Assembly: GCF_022376295.1 (NCBI RefSeq)
Contig: NZ_CP060140.1
Location: 1,492,356-1,556,355 of the forward strand
Length of the DNA stretch: 64,000 bases
Direction: 5' to 3'
Source: Nodularia sphaerocarpa UHCC 0038
GTDB lineage: Bacteria > Cyanobacteriota > Cyanobacteriia > Cyanobacteriales > Nostocaceae
Of this stretch, positions 16,439 to 24,939 are shown one piece after another. The number at the start of each line of letters is the position of its first letter. Positions within the stretch are counted from its first letter, which is position 1. A program made the translations under genes and the position numbers. The notes beneath the pieces were generated by a model. That model searched no databases. It saw only the letters and a list, made by a program, of their open reading frames with translations, and had not been told where the DNA came from.

Positions 16439-18067
16439 ATGACTCGAAAACGTATTCGACAATCATCAAACCTAATTCGTTCATGGATTAGCAAAATTAG
16501 AATTGTCATTCCGATTCTTCTCAGCCTGTTGTTGATAGTTGCGCCTGCTTTAGCAACAGAGCAAGCACCTATTAGTATTGATGGTCGTTTGCTGTTTCAA
16601 GTCGGTAGCGCGGAGCAATTTACAGCCAGACAACGGGCAGATTTGATTAACTTCCGGCTGCGTCAGATTGTGTTATCTCAGGAACCTGTGGAGGTAGAAA
16701 TTGAGGAACTTAACAAATCGCCAATAATTATTGTGAATCAACAATATCTGCTGACTGTGACTCAGGCAGATGTGGTGAATAATAACACTCCGCAACAACA
16801 AGCAGAAGATTGGAGGGACCAACTGGATGAAGGATTACAGCAAGCTCAGAAAGAGCGAAGTCTTGAGTTTATTCGCAATTCGCTGTTGTTGAGTGTTAGC
16901 TTTTTAATCCTAGCATTTATCGGTCATAGGTTCTTAGGATGGCTATGGCAACGTTCGCGACAGGCAGTTTTGCAACGATTACCCCTATCTCCTGAAGAGG
17001 AGGAAGTAGATTCTAGTTCCTCCACAGCTTTGAATTTATTGTTTAATTTTACTTTGCTGGCGGCGCGGATCTGGCTTTGGGTGAGCGTAACTCTCTACAT
17101 TACCAACTTATTACCTATTAGTCGCATTTGGAGCTACCGTCTTGCGAATCAATTGATTCAAACCTTGACATCTCCTATATTAACTTTAGGTCGAAGTCAA
17201 TATTCAGTTATTTATTTGCTCGTCTTGATAGTGCTGTTATTAGGACTAATGATTTTAGCTGGTGCAGCAACAAACCTTTTGAGAACTCGAATTTTACAAT
17301 TCACGGGAATAGATAGGGGTGTTCAAGAAGCGATCGCAATTTTCACTAAATATACAATTATTATCGTTGGCGCAATTGTATTATTGCAGGTCTGGGGACT
17401 AGATTTAAGCTCACTTACGATTCTGGCCAGTGCATTGGGCGTAGGTATTGGTTTTGGCTTTCAGGATATTGCGAAAAATTTTGGTAGTGGTGTAATTTTG
17501 TTATTTGAGCGCCCCATTCAGGTGGGCGATTTTGTCGAAGTTGGTGACCTAGAAGGTACGGTAGAGCGCATTGGTGGTCGCAGTACTCTATTACGAACCC
17601 TAGATCAAATTTCCATTATTGTACCCAACTCCCGCTTTCTGGAAGATAAGGTGATTAATTGGAGCTATAAAAATCCGGTTTCGCGGCTGCGAATTCCGGT
17701 TGGTGTTGCTTATGGTTCTGATGTCAATACAGTCAAAACTGCACTGTTAGAAGCTGCTCAAGAGCAGACGGGAATTTTGTCAATTCCCACACCAACGATT
17801 TTATTCATTGGGTTTGGCGATAGTTCCCTAAATTTCGTACTCCATGTTTGGACTGCTAACCCTAGTCAACAATATTTAATTAAAAGCAATTTGTATTTCC
17901 GAATTGAAGAACTTTTCAGAAAGTATCACATACAAATTCCTTTTCCTCAGAGGGATTTGCATATCCGTTCTGGAAATTTACCGCTAGAGTTATCGCCGGA
18001 GTTGGCGGAAACCCTACATAAATTATCTCAAAATACTAGTAATAGTAAAAAAGGTGAAAATTTATAA
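16439..18067 (+). CDS. MscS-family mechanosensitive ion channel
   Basis: 542 residues. A signal peptide (to about ALATEQ, residue 41) is followed by a periplasmic region with a coiled segment (about 110-140). Four or five membrane helices follow. The pore helix and beta domain are typical: ASALGVGIGFGFQDIAKNFGSG, then LLFERPIQVGDFVEVGDLEGTVERI and IIVPNS. The C-terminal alpha/beta domain ends in a disordered tail. It would release solutes on hypo-osmotic shock. It starts 132 bp after crhC; cotranscription is unproven. A repeat element begins in the base after its stop codon. Confidence 0.93.
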   Translation: MTRKRIRQSSNLIRSWISKIRIVIPILLSLLLIVAPALATEQAPISIDGRLLFQVGSAEQFTARQRADLINFRLRQIVLSQEPVEVEIEELNKSPIIIVNQQYLLTVTQADVVNNNTPQQQAEDWRDQLDEGLQQAQKERSLEFIRNSLLLSVSFLILAFIGHRFLGWLWQRSRQAVLQRLPLSPEEEEVDSSSSTALNLLFNFTLLAARIWLWVSVTLYITNLLPISRIWSYRLANQLIQTLTSPILTLGRSQYSVIYLLVLIVLLLGLMILAGAATNLLRTRILQFTGIDRGVQEAIAIFTKYTIIIVGAIVLLQVWGLDLSSLTILASALGVGIGFGFQDIAKNFGSGVILLFERPIQVGDFVEVGDLEGTVERIGGRSTLLRTLDQISIIVPNSRFLEDKVINWSYKNPVSRLRIPVGVAYGSDVNTVKTALLEAAQEQTGILSIPTPTILFIGFGDSSLNFVLHVWTANPSQQYLIKSNLYFRIEELFRKYHIQIPFPQRDLHIRSGNLPLELSPELAETLHKLSQNTSNSKKGENL

Positions 18068-18363
18068 GAGGATGTTTGAAAAGTTTTTGGCGAATATAAT
18101 ATGGCTACTACACAGGCAGGACGCGTAGCGGCTTCCCGTAGGGAAGTCCACCTACGTGGACTAATGAAAAAATGGGATTTTTAACCCGCGCAGGTGGTCA
18201 CTGAGCAGTTCGACAAGCTCACTGTAACACTTGTCGTTAGCGTAGCGTGGCGTTAGCCATAGTGCGGGTTTAGTTTGGGTGGTTCCGCGACTTCTAGTCG
18301 CCAGTTGACACTGAGCGCAGTCGAAGTGGGCTGTAATAAATTAGACTTTTCAAACAACCTTTA
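18068..18363. mobile_element. MITE-like element with GAGGATGTTTGAAAAG ends
   Basis: It starts GAGGATGTTTGAAAAG immediately after the mscS stop codon and ends with CTTTTCAAACAACCTTT; the two ends are inverted repeats matching at about 14 of 15 positions. Inside are several smaller dyads (CGGCTTCCCGTAGGGAAG, GTCCACCTACGTGGAC). Its left half recurs inverted at about 63480-63617, and the same terminal sequence bounds the element at 42547-42711. It has no ORF. Confidence 0.7.
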
Positions 18364-18374
18364 ATAATTAATTG

Positions 18375-18400
18375 GGTGTTGCTGAAACCAAGTATGAATT
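18375..18400. repeat. solo end of the 111-bp MITE family
   Basis: GGTGTTGCTGAAACCAAGTA and the next six bases match the first 26 bases of the MITE copy at 3435 at about 22 of 26 positions. The rest of the element is missing, so this is a decayed or truncated copy. Confidence 0.55.
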
Positions 18401-18422
18401 AAAAAAGTAAAAATAAGTAAAT

Positions 18423-18500
18423 CACCAGGGCGAAGGAAATTACTCAGATAGTTTCACAAGTTCATTACACTTGTTAGGGTAATTTTCTATCGCTCTGGTG
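18423..18500. repeat. 78-bp imperfect inverted repeat
   Basis: Left arm CACCAGGGCGAAGGAAATTA, right arm ending AATTTTCTATCGCTCTGGTG. The arms are about 20 bp each with a few mismatches around a 35-40 bp middle. It may be another small non-autonomous element or a structured RNA; no target duplication is obvious. Confidence 0.55.
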
Positions 18501-18824
18501 CTTCTTTAGCGGAAATATCCGCCGTAAGGGTATAAGTAAAGGGTTTCCAAAGCCTATAATAGTTATTTAGAAATTATTGTATCAGCCCACACATTTTTGT
18601 AATGTTTTAAGGATGTGAGGCGATAATTTTTTTCATCCGTACTGCTGAGAATTACCTAATATGCCTGTTTTGCTAATTGGCGATCGCCTCCAACGGGCGC
18701 GAAGCACCATCGCTTTCAAAAGACTTCTATCTTCCAAGCCCCACCCCTGTAAAGGGTAGGGTTATTGACTGTTTTTGCTGTTGTTAATCAGGATGCTGGA
18801 AAGCTTTGTTTTCGGTGCAAGCTT
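18501..18824. other. gene-free stretch downstream of the rhodopsin gene
   Basis: 324 bp without a credible ORF. It includes a HIP1-like GGCGATCGCC at about 18680 and no clear terminator. Confidence 0.4.
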
Positions 18825-19745
18825 CTAAGATAGAGATGAACGGATATGAACAGTAGCGATCGCCTCTTGATAGTTGTCTGCTTGACTACGCTGGCGAGCA
18901 ATGTAGGTGAGAATCGCCCCGTAAATCACCTTTGTGGTAATATCTGCAAAGGAAAAAATAATCTGCCTAGTGACTATAGTCCATTCTGTACTCCAGAATA
19001 CTGGCAAAACGTAGGCAATGGGGTAAAAACTCCAAGTTATCAGAATATACCAGCGAATATTCCGCATCATTCCCTGTAAGTTACTGGGCAAATTACCAAC
19101 TGTTGTAGAGATCAATTCCCAAACTACAAGGAGAATATACATATAAAACAGGGTGCTGACGATACCCCAGAACGCAAACAAAGCGAGATTTGTTACTTCA
19201 TAGAACTGTCCAATGTATCCAGTCCAGATCATCAACAGTCCACCAATAATCAATTGGCTACTGTAAGAAATAGCACGATTTTGTGTTAAACCCAGCACTA
19301 TGACTAGCTGGAGAAGTAGCAGAGGAACGTCAATAGACCAGTTTATATACCGGAAGCCGTTGAAGAATACTTCAGTACCAAGTCGCCAGAAACCATCGGT
19401 AAACACAAATGCATTTTGCCAGTTCTGTTCCATTCGCAAAAGTTCGAGGAAAGCCGATACCATGACGACAGCAGACAAGACTGAAGCCAGTCGATAAGGG
19501 GGAGAAACTTTTCTGAGTGTCGCCACAAAATATATCAAGCCTGCTGCTTGCGCTGCAAAACCAAGGGTGAAAACGTTTGTGACAATGGCATACTGCAAGG
19601 GAGTATAAGTAAATATGTTCTCAAGGTTTATTCCTTCAGGGAATCTACTAGCCTCAAATACAGTAAAAGCCTGTACCTGAGTGGCTAGGATGAGGATTAC
19701 TAATGAGATCCCGGCTATAGGAATCAATCTTTTGATCAAGTGCAT
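18825..19745 (-). CDS. NDQ-type microbial rhodopsin, putative light-driven sodium pump
   Basis: 306 residues, seven helices, with an N-terminal hydrophobic leader (about 6-26) not present in the flavobacterial pump KR2. Helix C reads FRYINWSIDVPLLLLQLV, so the bacteriorhodopsin positions 85/89/96 are Asn135, Asp139 and Gln146. This NDQ triplet defines sodium-pumping rhodopsins. Helix G has FADITTKVIYG with retinal-binding Lys272, Asp268 (KR2 Asp251) and Arg260 (KR2 Arg243). The stretch TGYIGQFYEVTNL is almost as in KR2. KR2 His30 appears to be Asn57, and Asp102 appears to be Glu125. Role inferred: light-driven Na+ export. No retinal-forming dioxygenase gene lies in the window. An 11-bp direct repeat TTTGATCAAGT (19731-19741 and 19765-19775) brackets the start. 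Confidence 0.93.
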   Translation of the reverse strand: MHLIKRLIPIAGISLVILILATQVQAFTVFEASRFPEGINLENIFTYTPLQYAIVTNVFTLGFAAQAAGLIYFVATLRKVSPPYRLASVLSAVVMVSAFLELLRMEQNWQNAFVFTDGFWRLGTEVFFNGFRYINWSIDVPLLLLQLVIVLGLTQNRAISYSSQLIIGGLLMIWTGYIGQFYEVTNLALFAFWGIVSTLFYMYILLVVWELISTTVGNLPSNLQGMMRNIRWYILITWSFYPIAYVLPVFWSTEWTIVTRQIIFSFADITTKVIYGAILTYIARQRSQADNYQEAIATVHIRSSLS

Positions 19746-20459
19746 CTATCAACCTCTTGACTAGTTTGATCAAGTTTTTTGACAGCGTAAATACAGATGT
19801 TTCTAGAATGTGTAGTGCAATTTCTGCTCACACATCAAGTTTGCAAACATTATCTTGGTAGTGTAATTTTTATGGAAAAATATGCTTGCAAAAATATAAA
19901 CATCTATTTGATAACAATACTAAGTCATCTTTTTACAACCAAAAGGAAATACTTGAACTTAGGCAACGGGAACAATTTGTATTGGCTATGGTAGTAAAAA
20001 AATATTTTTGCAAATCCCTGAATTAATCAAAATCATATTGAAAGAAGATAGCTATTTTCTCTATCTATAGTTGTGGTTTTAATTAATACTAATAAACTTT
20101 AAATATAGCGTTTCCTAGTCTGGTGAAGTCCGGATTTATCTGTAGTCAATTATGGATGTTATACCATTTATTTATGAGGCTGCTCCAAATGTTTTAACCT
20201 TGTCTTTTCCTTCTCTGTGTCCTCTCTAGGAGACGCTCCGCGAACTGCGTCTGTGTGGTTTATTTATCTTTAAATTGAGCGCATCTTTATACAGAATTGG
20301 TATTAGTCCTAACGCAGCGAAAATATAGGACGGTGCGTTGCGCTACGCGACAACACACCCTACAAAAAAGGATTTGGAGTAATTTAACAATTTGTGTCTA
20401 CAGGGTAGCCCCAAGGGGGGAGGTGATCAAGCGTCGATTAGGCGGGGTTCCTAGTTTAA
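19746..20459. other. 714-bp gap upstream of the rhodopsin gene
   Basis: AT-rich near the rhodopsin start, where its promoter must lie. Toward 20100-20420 it holds scattered repeat fragments (AGCGTTTCCTAG, recurring inverted at about 48010; GGAGACGCTCCGCG; GGTGCGTTGCGCTACGCG). Short ORFs here look accidental. No RNA gene recognised. Confidence 0.45.
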
Positions 20460-21239
20460 TTATTTTGATGTTTGTCGATGAACTAGGGTGGCGCTGGCTT
20501 GATCAACAGGCATAAGTATCAATTCGTTGATGTTGACATGAGGCGATCGCGTGACGCAGAAAAAGATCACGTCAGCGACATCATCGGGGGTGAGGGGGGT
20601 AACTCCTTGGTAAACTTTGTCGGCGCGTGCAGTATCACCATGAAAACGCACGTTGCTAAATTCTGTTTCTACCATCCCAGGGTCAATGGAAGTCACCCGC
20701 ACAGGAGTTCCCAGCAAGTCTTGTTTTAAACCTTCAGAAATTGCTCTGACAGCAGCTTTAGTCGCACAGTAGACGTTACCACCGGGATAGGTTTGATGTC
20801 CGGCTATGGAACCTAAATTGACAATATGACCGCGATCGCGTTTCACCATTCCCGGCACAACATAGCGGGTGAGGTAGAGCAACCCCTTAATATTAGTATC
20901 AATCATTTCATCCCAGTCTTGAAAGTCGCCTTCATGCAGCTTGTCTAAACCGCGACTCAAACCAGCATTATTCACCAGAATATCAATATCAGACCAGGCT
21001 GGAGGTAAGCTGGAAATGGCAGATTCCACCGCCGAGCGATCGCGCACATCTAACTGTAATAAATGAATCTCCGCGCCAAATTCCTTATTGAGTGTATCCC
21101 CTAGTTCCTGCAAGCGTTCCCATCGTCGCGCCGCTAAAATTAATTTTGCACCCGCACCTGCAAAAATTTTGGCACAAGCAGTACCGATACCACTACTCGC
21201 ACCACTAATGAGAATGATGTTATTTTCTAGAGAAATCAT
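20460..21239 (-). CDS. short-chain dehydrogenase/reductase (YdfG-like)
   Basis: 259 residues, a classical SDR. Cofactor loop SGASSGIG (about 12-19) with AARR after beta-2 favouring NADP(H), NNAG near 90, the catalytic Ser in LGSIAGH, YCATK with Tyr and Lys, and DPGMVETEF after it. The overall sequence is closest to the YdfG/serine 3-dehydrogenase group, which oxidises 3-hydroxy acids such as L-serine or 3-hydroxypropionate. The exact substrate is inferred. It is monocistronic by its neighbours. Confidence 0.92.
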   Translation of the reverse strand: MISLENNIILISGASSGIGTACAKIFAGAGAKLILAARRWERLQELGDTLNKEFGAEIHLLQLDVRDRSAVESAISSLPPAWSDIDILVNNAGLSRGLDKLHEGDFQDWDEMIDTNIKGLLYLTRYVVPGMVKRDRGHIVNLGSIAGHQTYPGGNVYCATKAAVRAISEGLKQDLLGTPVRVTSIDPGMVETEFSNVRFHGDTARADKVYQGVTPLTPDDVADVIFFCVTRSPHVNINELILMPVDQASATLVHRQTSK

Positions 21240-21323
21240 GATTAATTAAGACTTAATCTGCAAAAATACTGTACATACAAAGGGGACAAGAACTATTATT
21301 CCCCATTCCCCAATCCCCATTCC

Positions 21324-22256
21324 CTACCTCACAACTTGCAAACGCTGAGTTACCATAGTCATCCCACCACCCCGCAGAATTACCGCAGAAACCCAACGGT
21401 TCCCAGGGGTAGATGGTGCGCGTCCCACTTTAAAAATTCCACCAGATGTCAACAATTCCAACTCTACAGAGGTGGGATTGAGATATTGACTGACTTGGAC
21501 TGGTTCTTCTAGTGCGGTTCCCAGGAGAAAATCATCCCCCAGTGGTTCTTGAACAATGGCATCAAAACTATATTGCTGTCCTACTTTTACTTGCTGTGGT
21601 AAATTAACATCAACTTGGGGTGGCTTGTTACCAGAGGTAAGTAGGCTACGTTCTGATAGAATTTCTTGATGGACTATTTTTGCACCTTGAATGCGTTGAC
21701 GAGATTTAATTGTGGAATTGAGAGCCAAATCCTTACTGTTAGCAGAAGGTAAGCCAGTTATATTAGTTACCGTTTCGGCGACAATAGCATTGCCTTCAGC
21801 TTTCCAAGATTGTAACTGTGTACTGTATCGCAACTGTGGATATCGCTTCCAGAGTGCGAGCAAGGATTTTTCTAGAGATTGGGCGTTTAATCCATCCCCA
21901 TGTGTGAAGTTGGGACTGTATAATTGCATCACTCCTTTGATATTGCCTTGGCTGGCGGCTGCATCCATTTGCGTTAACAAATTTTTCAACTCGGTGGGTG
22001 CATTGGTGGGGAGAGTTTCCCCGATTTGTACTCTTTGAGCCAAAGTGTTAGTTGTGCGAGATTGGCGGAGTTGTTGTCGGAGGGACATCTGAGACTCTTT
22101 GACAGCAGCAGATACAGATTGCACTGGTTCTAGTGTCTTGGCTTGAACGGGTAAGGAATTACTGGTGACACCAAGTATCAACACAGATAAAATCAACTTC
22201 ATACCATGAGGAAATTTCTGTTGGTGTTTTAGTGACAAGGTAGTAATGTTAGTCAT
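21324..22256 (-). CDS. secreted protein with NTF2-like domain
   Basis: 310 residues with an N-terminal region MKLILSVLILGV...VQA that reads as a signal peptide (start could be Met19, MKLILSV, rather than Met1). Residues about 90-200 look like an NTF2/SnoaL-like fold (LLTQMDAAASQGNIKGVMQL, YSPNFTHGDG, QSWKAEGNAIVAET). The C-terminal third is beta-rich (PPQVDVNLPQQVKVGQQYSF) and repeats Gly/Val strands. No enzyme residues are obvious. It is divergent from murG with an 85-bp gap. Conserved in cyanobacteria by my recollection; function unknown. Confidence 0.78.
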   Translation of the reverse strand: MTNITTLSLKHQQKFPHGMKLILSVLILGVTSNSLPVQAKTLEPVQSVSAAVKESQMSLRQQLRQSRTTNTLAQRVQIGETLPTNAPTELKNLLTQMDAAASQGNIKGVMQLYSPNFTHGDGLNAQSLEKSLLALWKRYPQLRYSTQLQSWKAEGNAIVAETVTNITGLPSANSKDLALNSTIKSRQRIQGAKIVHQEILSERSLLTSGNKPPQVDVNLPQQVKVGQQYSFDAIVQEPLGDDFLLGTALEEPVQVSQYLNPTSVELELLTSGGIFKVGRAPSTPGNRWVSAVILRGGGMTMVTQRLQVVR

Positions 22257-22341
22257 TTGGTAAGAGTTTACTGATTTGAGTAGTGAACTTCAGGAAATTG
22301 TTTTATCTTAGATAACCTAAGCCCTAAACGGTAGAGTTTTG

Positions 22342-23412
22342 ATGGCAAACGCACCGATAAAATTATTAATAGCTGCGAGTGGAACTGGTGGACACTTGTT
22401 CCCGGCGATCGCACTGGCTGAAAAACTGTCAGACTATGAAATTGAATGGCTGGGTGTCCCCAATCGTTTAGAAACTCAACTTGTCCCCCAACAGTATCCT
22501 TTGAATACTATTGCAGTTGAAGGGTTTCAGCAAGGATTTGGATTGTCCACACTCCGCATCTTGGTTCAGCTAATGGCGGCAATTATAGAAGTGAGGCGCA
22601 TCCTTAAACAAGGTAATTTTCAAGGTGTCTTCACCACTGGCGGTTATATCGCCGGACCGAGTGTGATTGCGGCGCGTTCCCTGGGATTACCTGTAATTTT
22701 TCATGAATCTAACGCCTTACCCGGTAAAGTCACCCGCTTTTTTGGCCCTTGGTGTAGTGTGGTGGCTTTAGGATTTGCCGAGGCTAGTAAATATTTACCT
22801 CGTGGTAGAAATGTCTGTGTGGGTACTCCTGTACGTTCTCAATTTCTGGATGCAGGACTTGACATATCTCTGGATTTACCGATTCCCAATGGTGTTCCTT
22901 TAATTGTAGTCTTTGGTGGCAGTCAGGGCGCGGTGGCGGTGAATCAGTTCGTGCGTCAATCAGCTGCGGCTTGGTTTGATGCAGGTGCTTATGTGGTACA
23001 TTTAACAGGCGATCGCGATCTTGAAGTTGATAGTCTCCAGCATTCCCAATACATAGCATTACCCTTTTACGACAATATGGCCGCCTTGTTAAGACGAGCC
23101 AATTTAGCCATTAGTCGGGCTGGGGCTGGTAGCTTGACAGAATTAGGAATATGTGGAACCCCAGCAATCTTGATTCCTTACCCTTTTGCGGCGGAAGACC
23201 ATCAAGCGTACAATGCAGAAGTATTTACTCAAGCTGGTGCAGCGTTAACTTTTAAGCAATCCGAGTTAACCACAAATATCTTGCAAACTCAGGTTTTAAA
23301 TTTATTACAATCACCAACAGAATTAGCCAAGATGGCAGAAAATGCCAAGGCGATCGCAGTTCCTGATAGTGCCGAAAAGTTAGCTTCTTTAGTCCGCGAA
23401 ATAGTTGAATAA
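22342..23412 (+). CDS. murG: UDP-GlcNAc:undecaprenyl-PP-MurNAc-pentapeptide transferase
   Basis: Adds GlcNAc to lipid I to make lipid II for peptidoglycan at the inner face of the cytoplasmic membrane. 356 residues from ATG 22342. Glycine loops AASGTGGHLFPAIALAE (N-terminal) and VFGGSQGAVAVN (about 190), plus the UDP-GlcNAc site SRAGAGSLTELGICGTPAILIPYPFAAEDHQ, are all present. The next small membrane protein gene starts 5 bp after the stop and is surely in the same transcript. ftsW, which acts next in the pathway, lies 11 kb away. Confidence 0.96.
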   Translation: MANAPIKLLIAASGTGGHLFPAIALAEKLSDYEIEWLGVPNRLETQLVPQQYPLNTIAVEGFQQGFGLSTLRILVQLMAAIIEVRRILKQGNFQGVFTTGGYIAGPSVIAARSLGLPVIFHESNALPGKVTRFFGPWCSVVALGFAEASKYLPRGRNVCVGTPVRSQFLDAGLDISLDLPIPNGVPLIVVFGGSQGAVAVNQFVRQSAAAWFDAGAYVVHLTGDRDLEVDSLQHSQYIALPFYDNMAALLRRANLAISRAGAGSLTELGICGTPAILIPYPFAAEDHQAYNAEVFTQAGAALTFKQSELTTNILQTQVLNLLQSPTELAKMAENAKAIAVPDSAEKLASLVREIVE

Positions 23413-23417
23413 AACCA

Positions 23418-23663
23418 ATGTCTGAACCCAAACCTTTAAATCCCTGGCACTACAAACCTTGGTGGTGTCAGCCCTGGTCTATCATGCTTACAGGTGTAAC
23501 ACTGATCAGCAGTAGTTGGTTATTATTTCACACTATTTGGCTCACAGTCCTAGTTTCCATACCTGTATTCACCTGGATGGGATTTTTTTTGTTAATTTGG
23601 CCGAAACTGATGATTCGCAGTGGCGTTTTAGAATCATCTCAACCTGACTCCATACAGCCATAA
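23418..23663 (+). CDS. small two-helix membrane protein, murG operon
   Basis: 81 residues. A Trp-rich N-terminus (PWHYKPWWCQPWS) precedes two adjacent hydrophobic helices (about 22-40 and 43-62) and a short polar tail. It starts 5 bp after murG, so it is cotranscribed. I recognise it only as a conserved cyanobacterial protein without a known role. Its placement suggests a link to envelope or peptidoglycan synthesis. Confidence 0.85.
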   Translation: MSEPKPLNPWHYKPWWCQPWSIMLTGVTLISSSWLLFHTIWLTVLVSIPVFTWMGFFLLIWPKLMIRSGVLESSQPDSIQP

Positions 23664-23966
23664 AGATTAGTATGGAATATCACATCAGGTTGAGGTTCTA
23701 ACTTTTGTCTGACTAGGATAAAATAGTAAATTTGGAACCATTGGAATAGTTACATATCAAGGTGCTTCCAGAAGAAATGGCAAAAAAACTAGCTGTTAAA
23801 ATTGAGTAACTCAAAAATTAAATTGCTATTTGAGAATAAATAATTACTATTAAGCCGTAGAAATACTTAAATTTAGGAGCGATCGCGCATTCACCTAGAG
23901 AAAGATACCCTTATGCTGAAAGTTTGTAAGAATTGAAAGAATAGCAGATGTTCTGGAGATAGTTCA
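23664..23966. other. 303-bp gap
   Basis: AT-rich, with a HIP1 site GCGATCGC at about 23878 and no credible ORF, repeat or RNA. It should hold the promoter of the gene at 23967. Confidence 0.4.
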
Positions 23967-24893
23967 ATGGCAAATGACAGTGTGAGGATTGTTTCTTTGA
24001 TTCCCGGTGGAACCGAGATTTTGGCCGCCCTGGGATTGACAGATCAAATTGTCGGGCGATCGCATGAATGTGACTACCCTCCAGAAATTCAAAATCTTCC
24101 AGTTTGTACCCAAGCACGCTTAAGTTCTCGTGATCCTAGCCGCAAAATTCATGATGATGTCAACAATTTATTACAATCTGCCTTAAGTATTTATCAAATC
24201 AAAACAGATATTTTAGAGAAATTACAACCCACCCACATTATTACACAAGACCAGTGTGATGTCTGTGCAGTCAGCCTTGCAGATGTAGAAAAAGCAGTTG
24301 CTAGTCTCGTCCACAGCTCACCGCAGATTATTTCCTTAAAACCCAATCTTCTCGAAGATGTTTGGCAAGATATTGAGCGAGTAGGTAATATCTTTGGTGT
24401 AGACTCAGTTCACCTGTTAGAAAATTTAGCAGCTCGCGTCACAATTTGTCAGAGCAAACTCCAAGGGCTTTCTGTAACAGAATTACCCACAGTAGCCTGT
24501 ATTGAGTGGACAGATCCTTTAATGACCGCCGCCAATTGGATTCCCGAACTAGTCAACTTAGCCGGAGGTCAATCACAGTTTAGTCTTACAGGTCAGCCAT
24601 CTGCTTGTGTCCCCTGGGAAACATTGTTACAGAGCAATCCAGATATTATCATTTTTATGCCCTGTGGCTTTGATTTAGATCGGACTCGTCAAGAAGCCAA
24701 ATTATTCATTCAACGTCCAGATTGGCAAAAACTTCACGCTAGCCACAGTGGCAGAGTTTATATTACTGATGGTAACGCCTTCTTCAACCGTCCAGGGCCA
24801 CGACTTGCAGATTCTCTAGAAATTTTGGCAGAAATTTTGCATCCAGAAATTTTTGATTATGGCTATAAAGGAACAGGCTGGGATACTATTTGA
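23967..24893 (+). CDS. BtuF-like cobalamin-binding family protein without signal peptide
   Basis: 308 residues with the type III periplasmic-binding fold: RIVSLIPGGTEILAALG at the N-terminus, the LQPTHIITQDQCDVCA strand near 90-103, a long linking helix, then PELVNLAGGQSQ, QSNPDIIIFMPCGF and RVYITDGNAFFNRPGPRL. These are marks of BtuF/FepB-type cobalamin- or siderophore-binding proteins. It begins directly with the fold and lacks a signal peptide or lipobox, so it is probably cytoplasmic. No ABC permease genes are nearby. Ligand not determined. Confidence 0.85.
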   Translation: MANDSVRIVSLIPGGTEILAALGLTDQIVGRSHECDYPPEIQNLPVCTQARLSSRDPSRKIHDDVNNLLQSALSIYQIKTDILEKLQPTHIITQDQCDVCAVSLADVEKAVASLVHSSPQIISLKPNLLEDVWQDIERVGNIFGVDSVHLLENLAARVTICQSKLQGLSVTELPTVACIEWTDPLMTAANWIPELVNLAGGQSQFSLTGQPSACVPWETLLQSNPDIIIFMPCGFDLDRTRQEAKLFIQRPDWQKLHASHSGRVYITDGNAFFNRPGPRLADSLEILAEILHPEIFDYGYKGTGWDTI

Positions 24894-24904
24894 ACAAACT
24901 AATC

Positions 24905-24924
24905 AGACGCGATTTATCGCGTCT
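24905..24924. terminator. bidirectional hairpin between convergent genes
   Basis: AGACGCGA-TTTA-TCGCGTCT, a perfect 8-bp stem midway between the convergent stops at 24893 and 24940. It lacks a long T run but is well placed to end both transcripts. Confidence 0.6.
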
Positions 24925-24939
24925 CAACCAGTGCGTTTT

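Noticed and set aside
18825..19745. Rhodopsin as a sensory or proton-pumping type
   Set aside because: Sensory and proton-pumping types have Asp at the bacteriorhodopsin 85 position; here it is Asn, with Asp and Gln at 89 and 96, the NDQ pattern.
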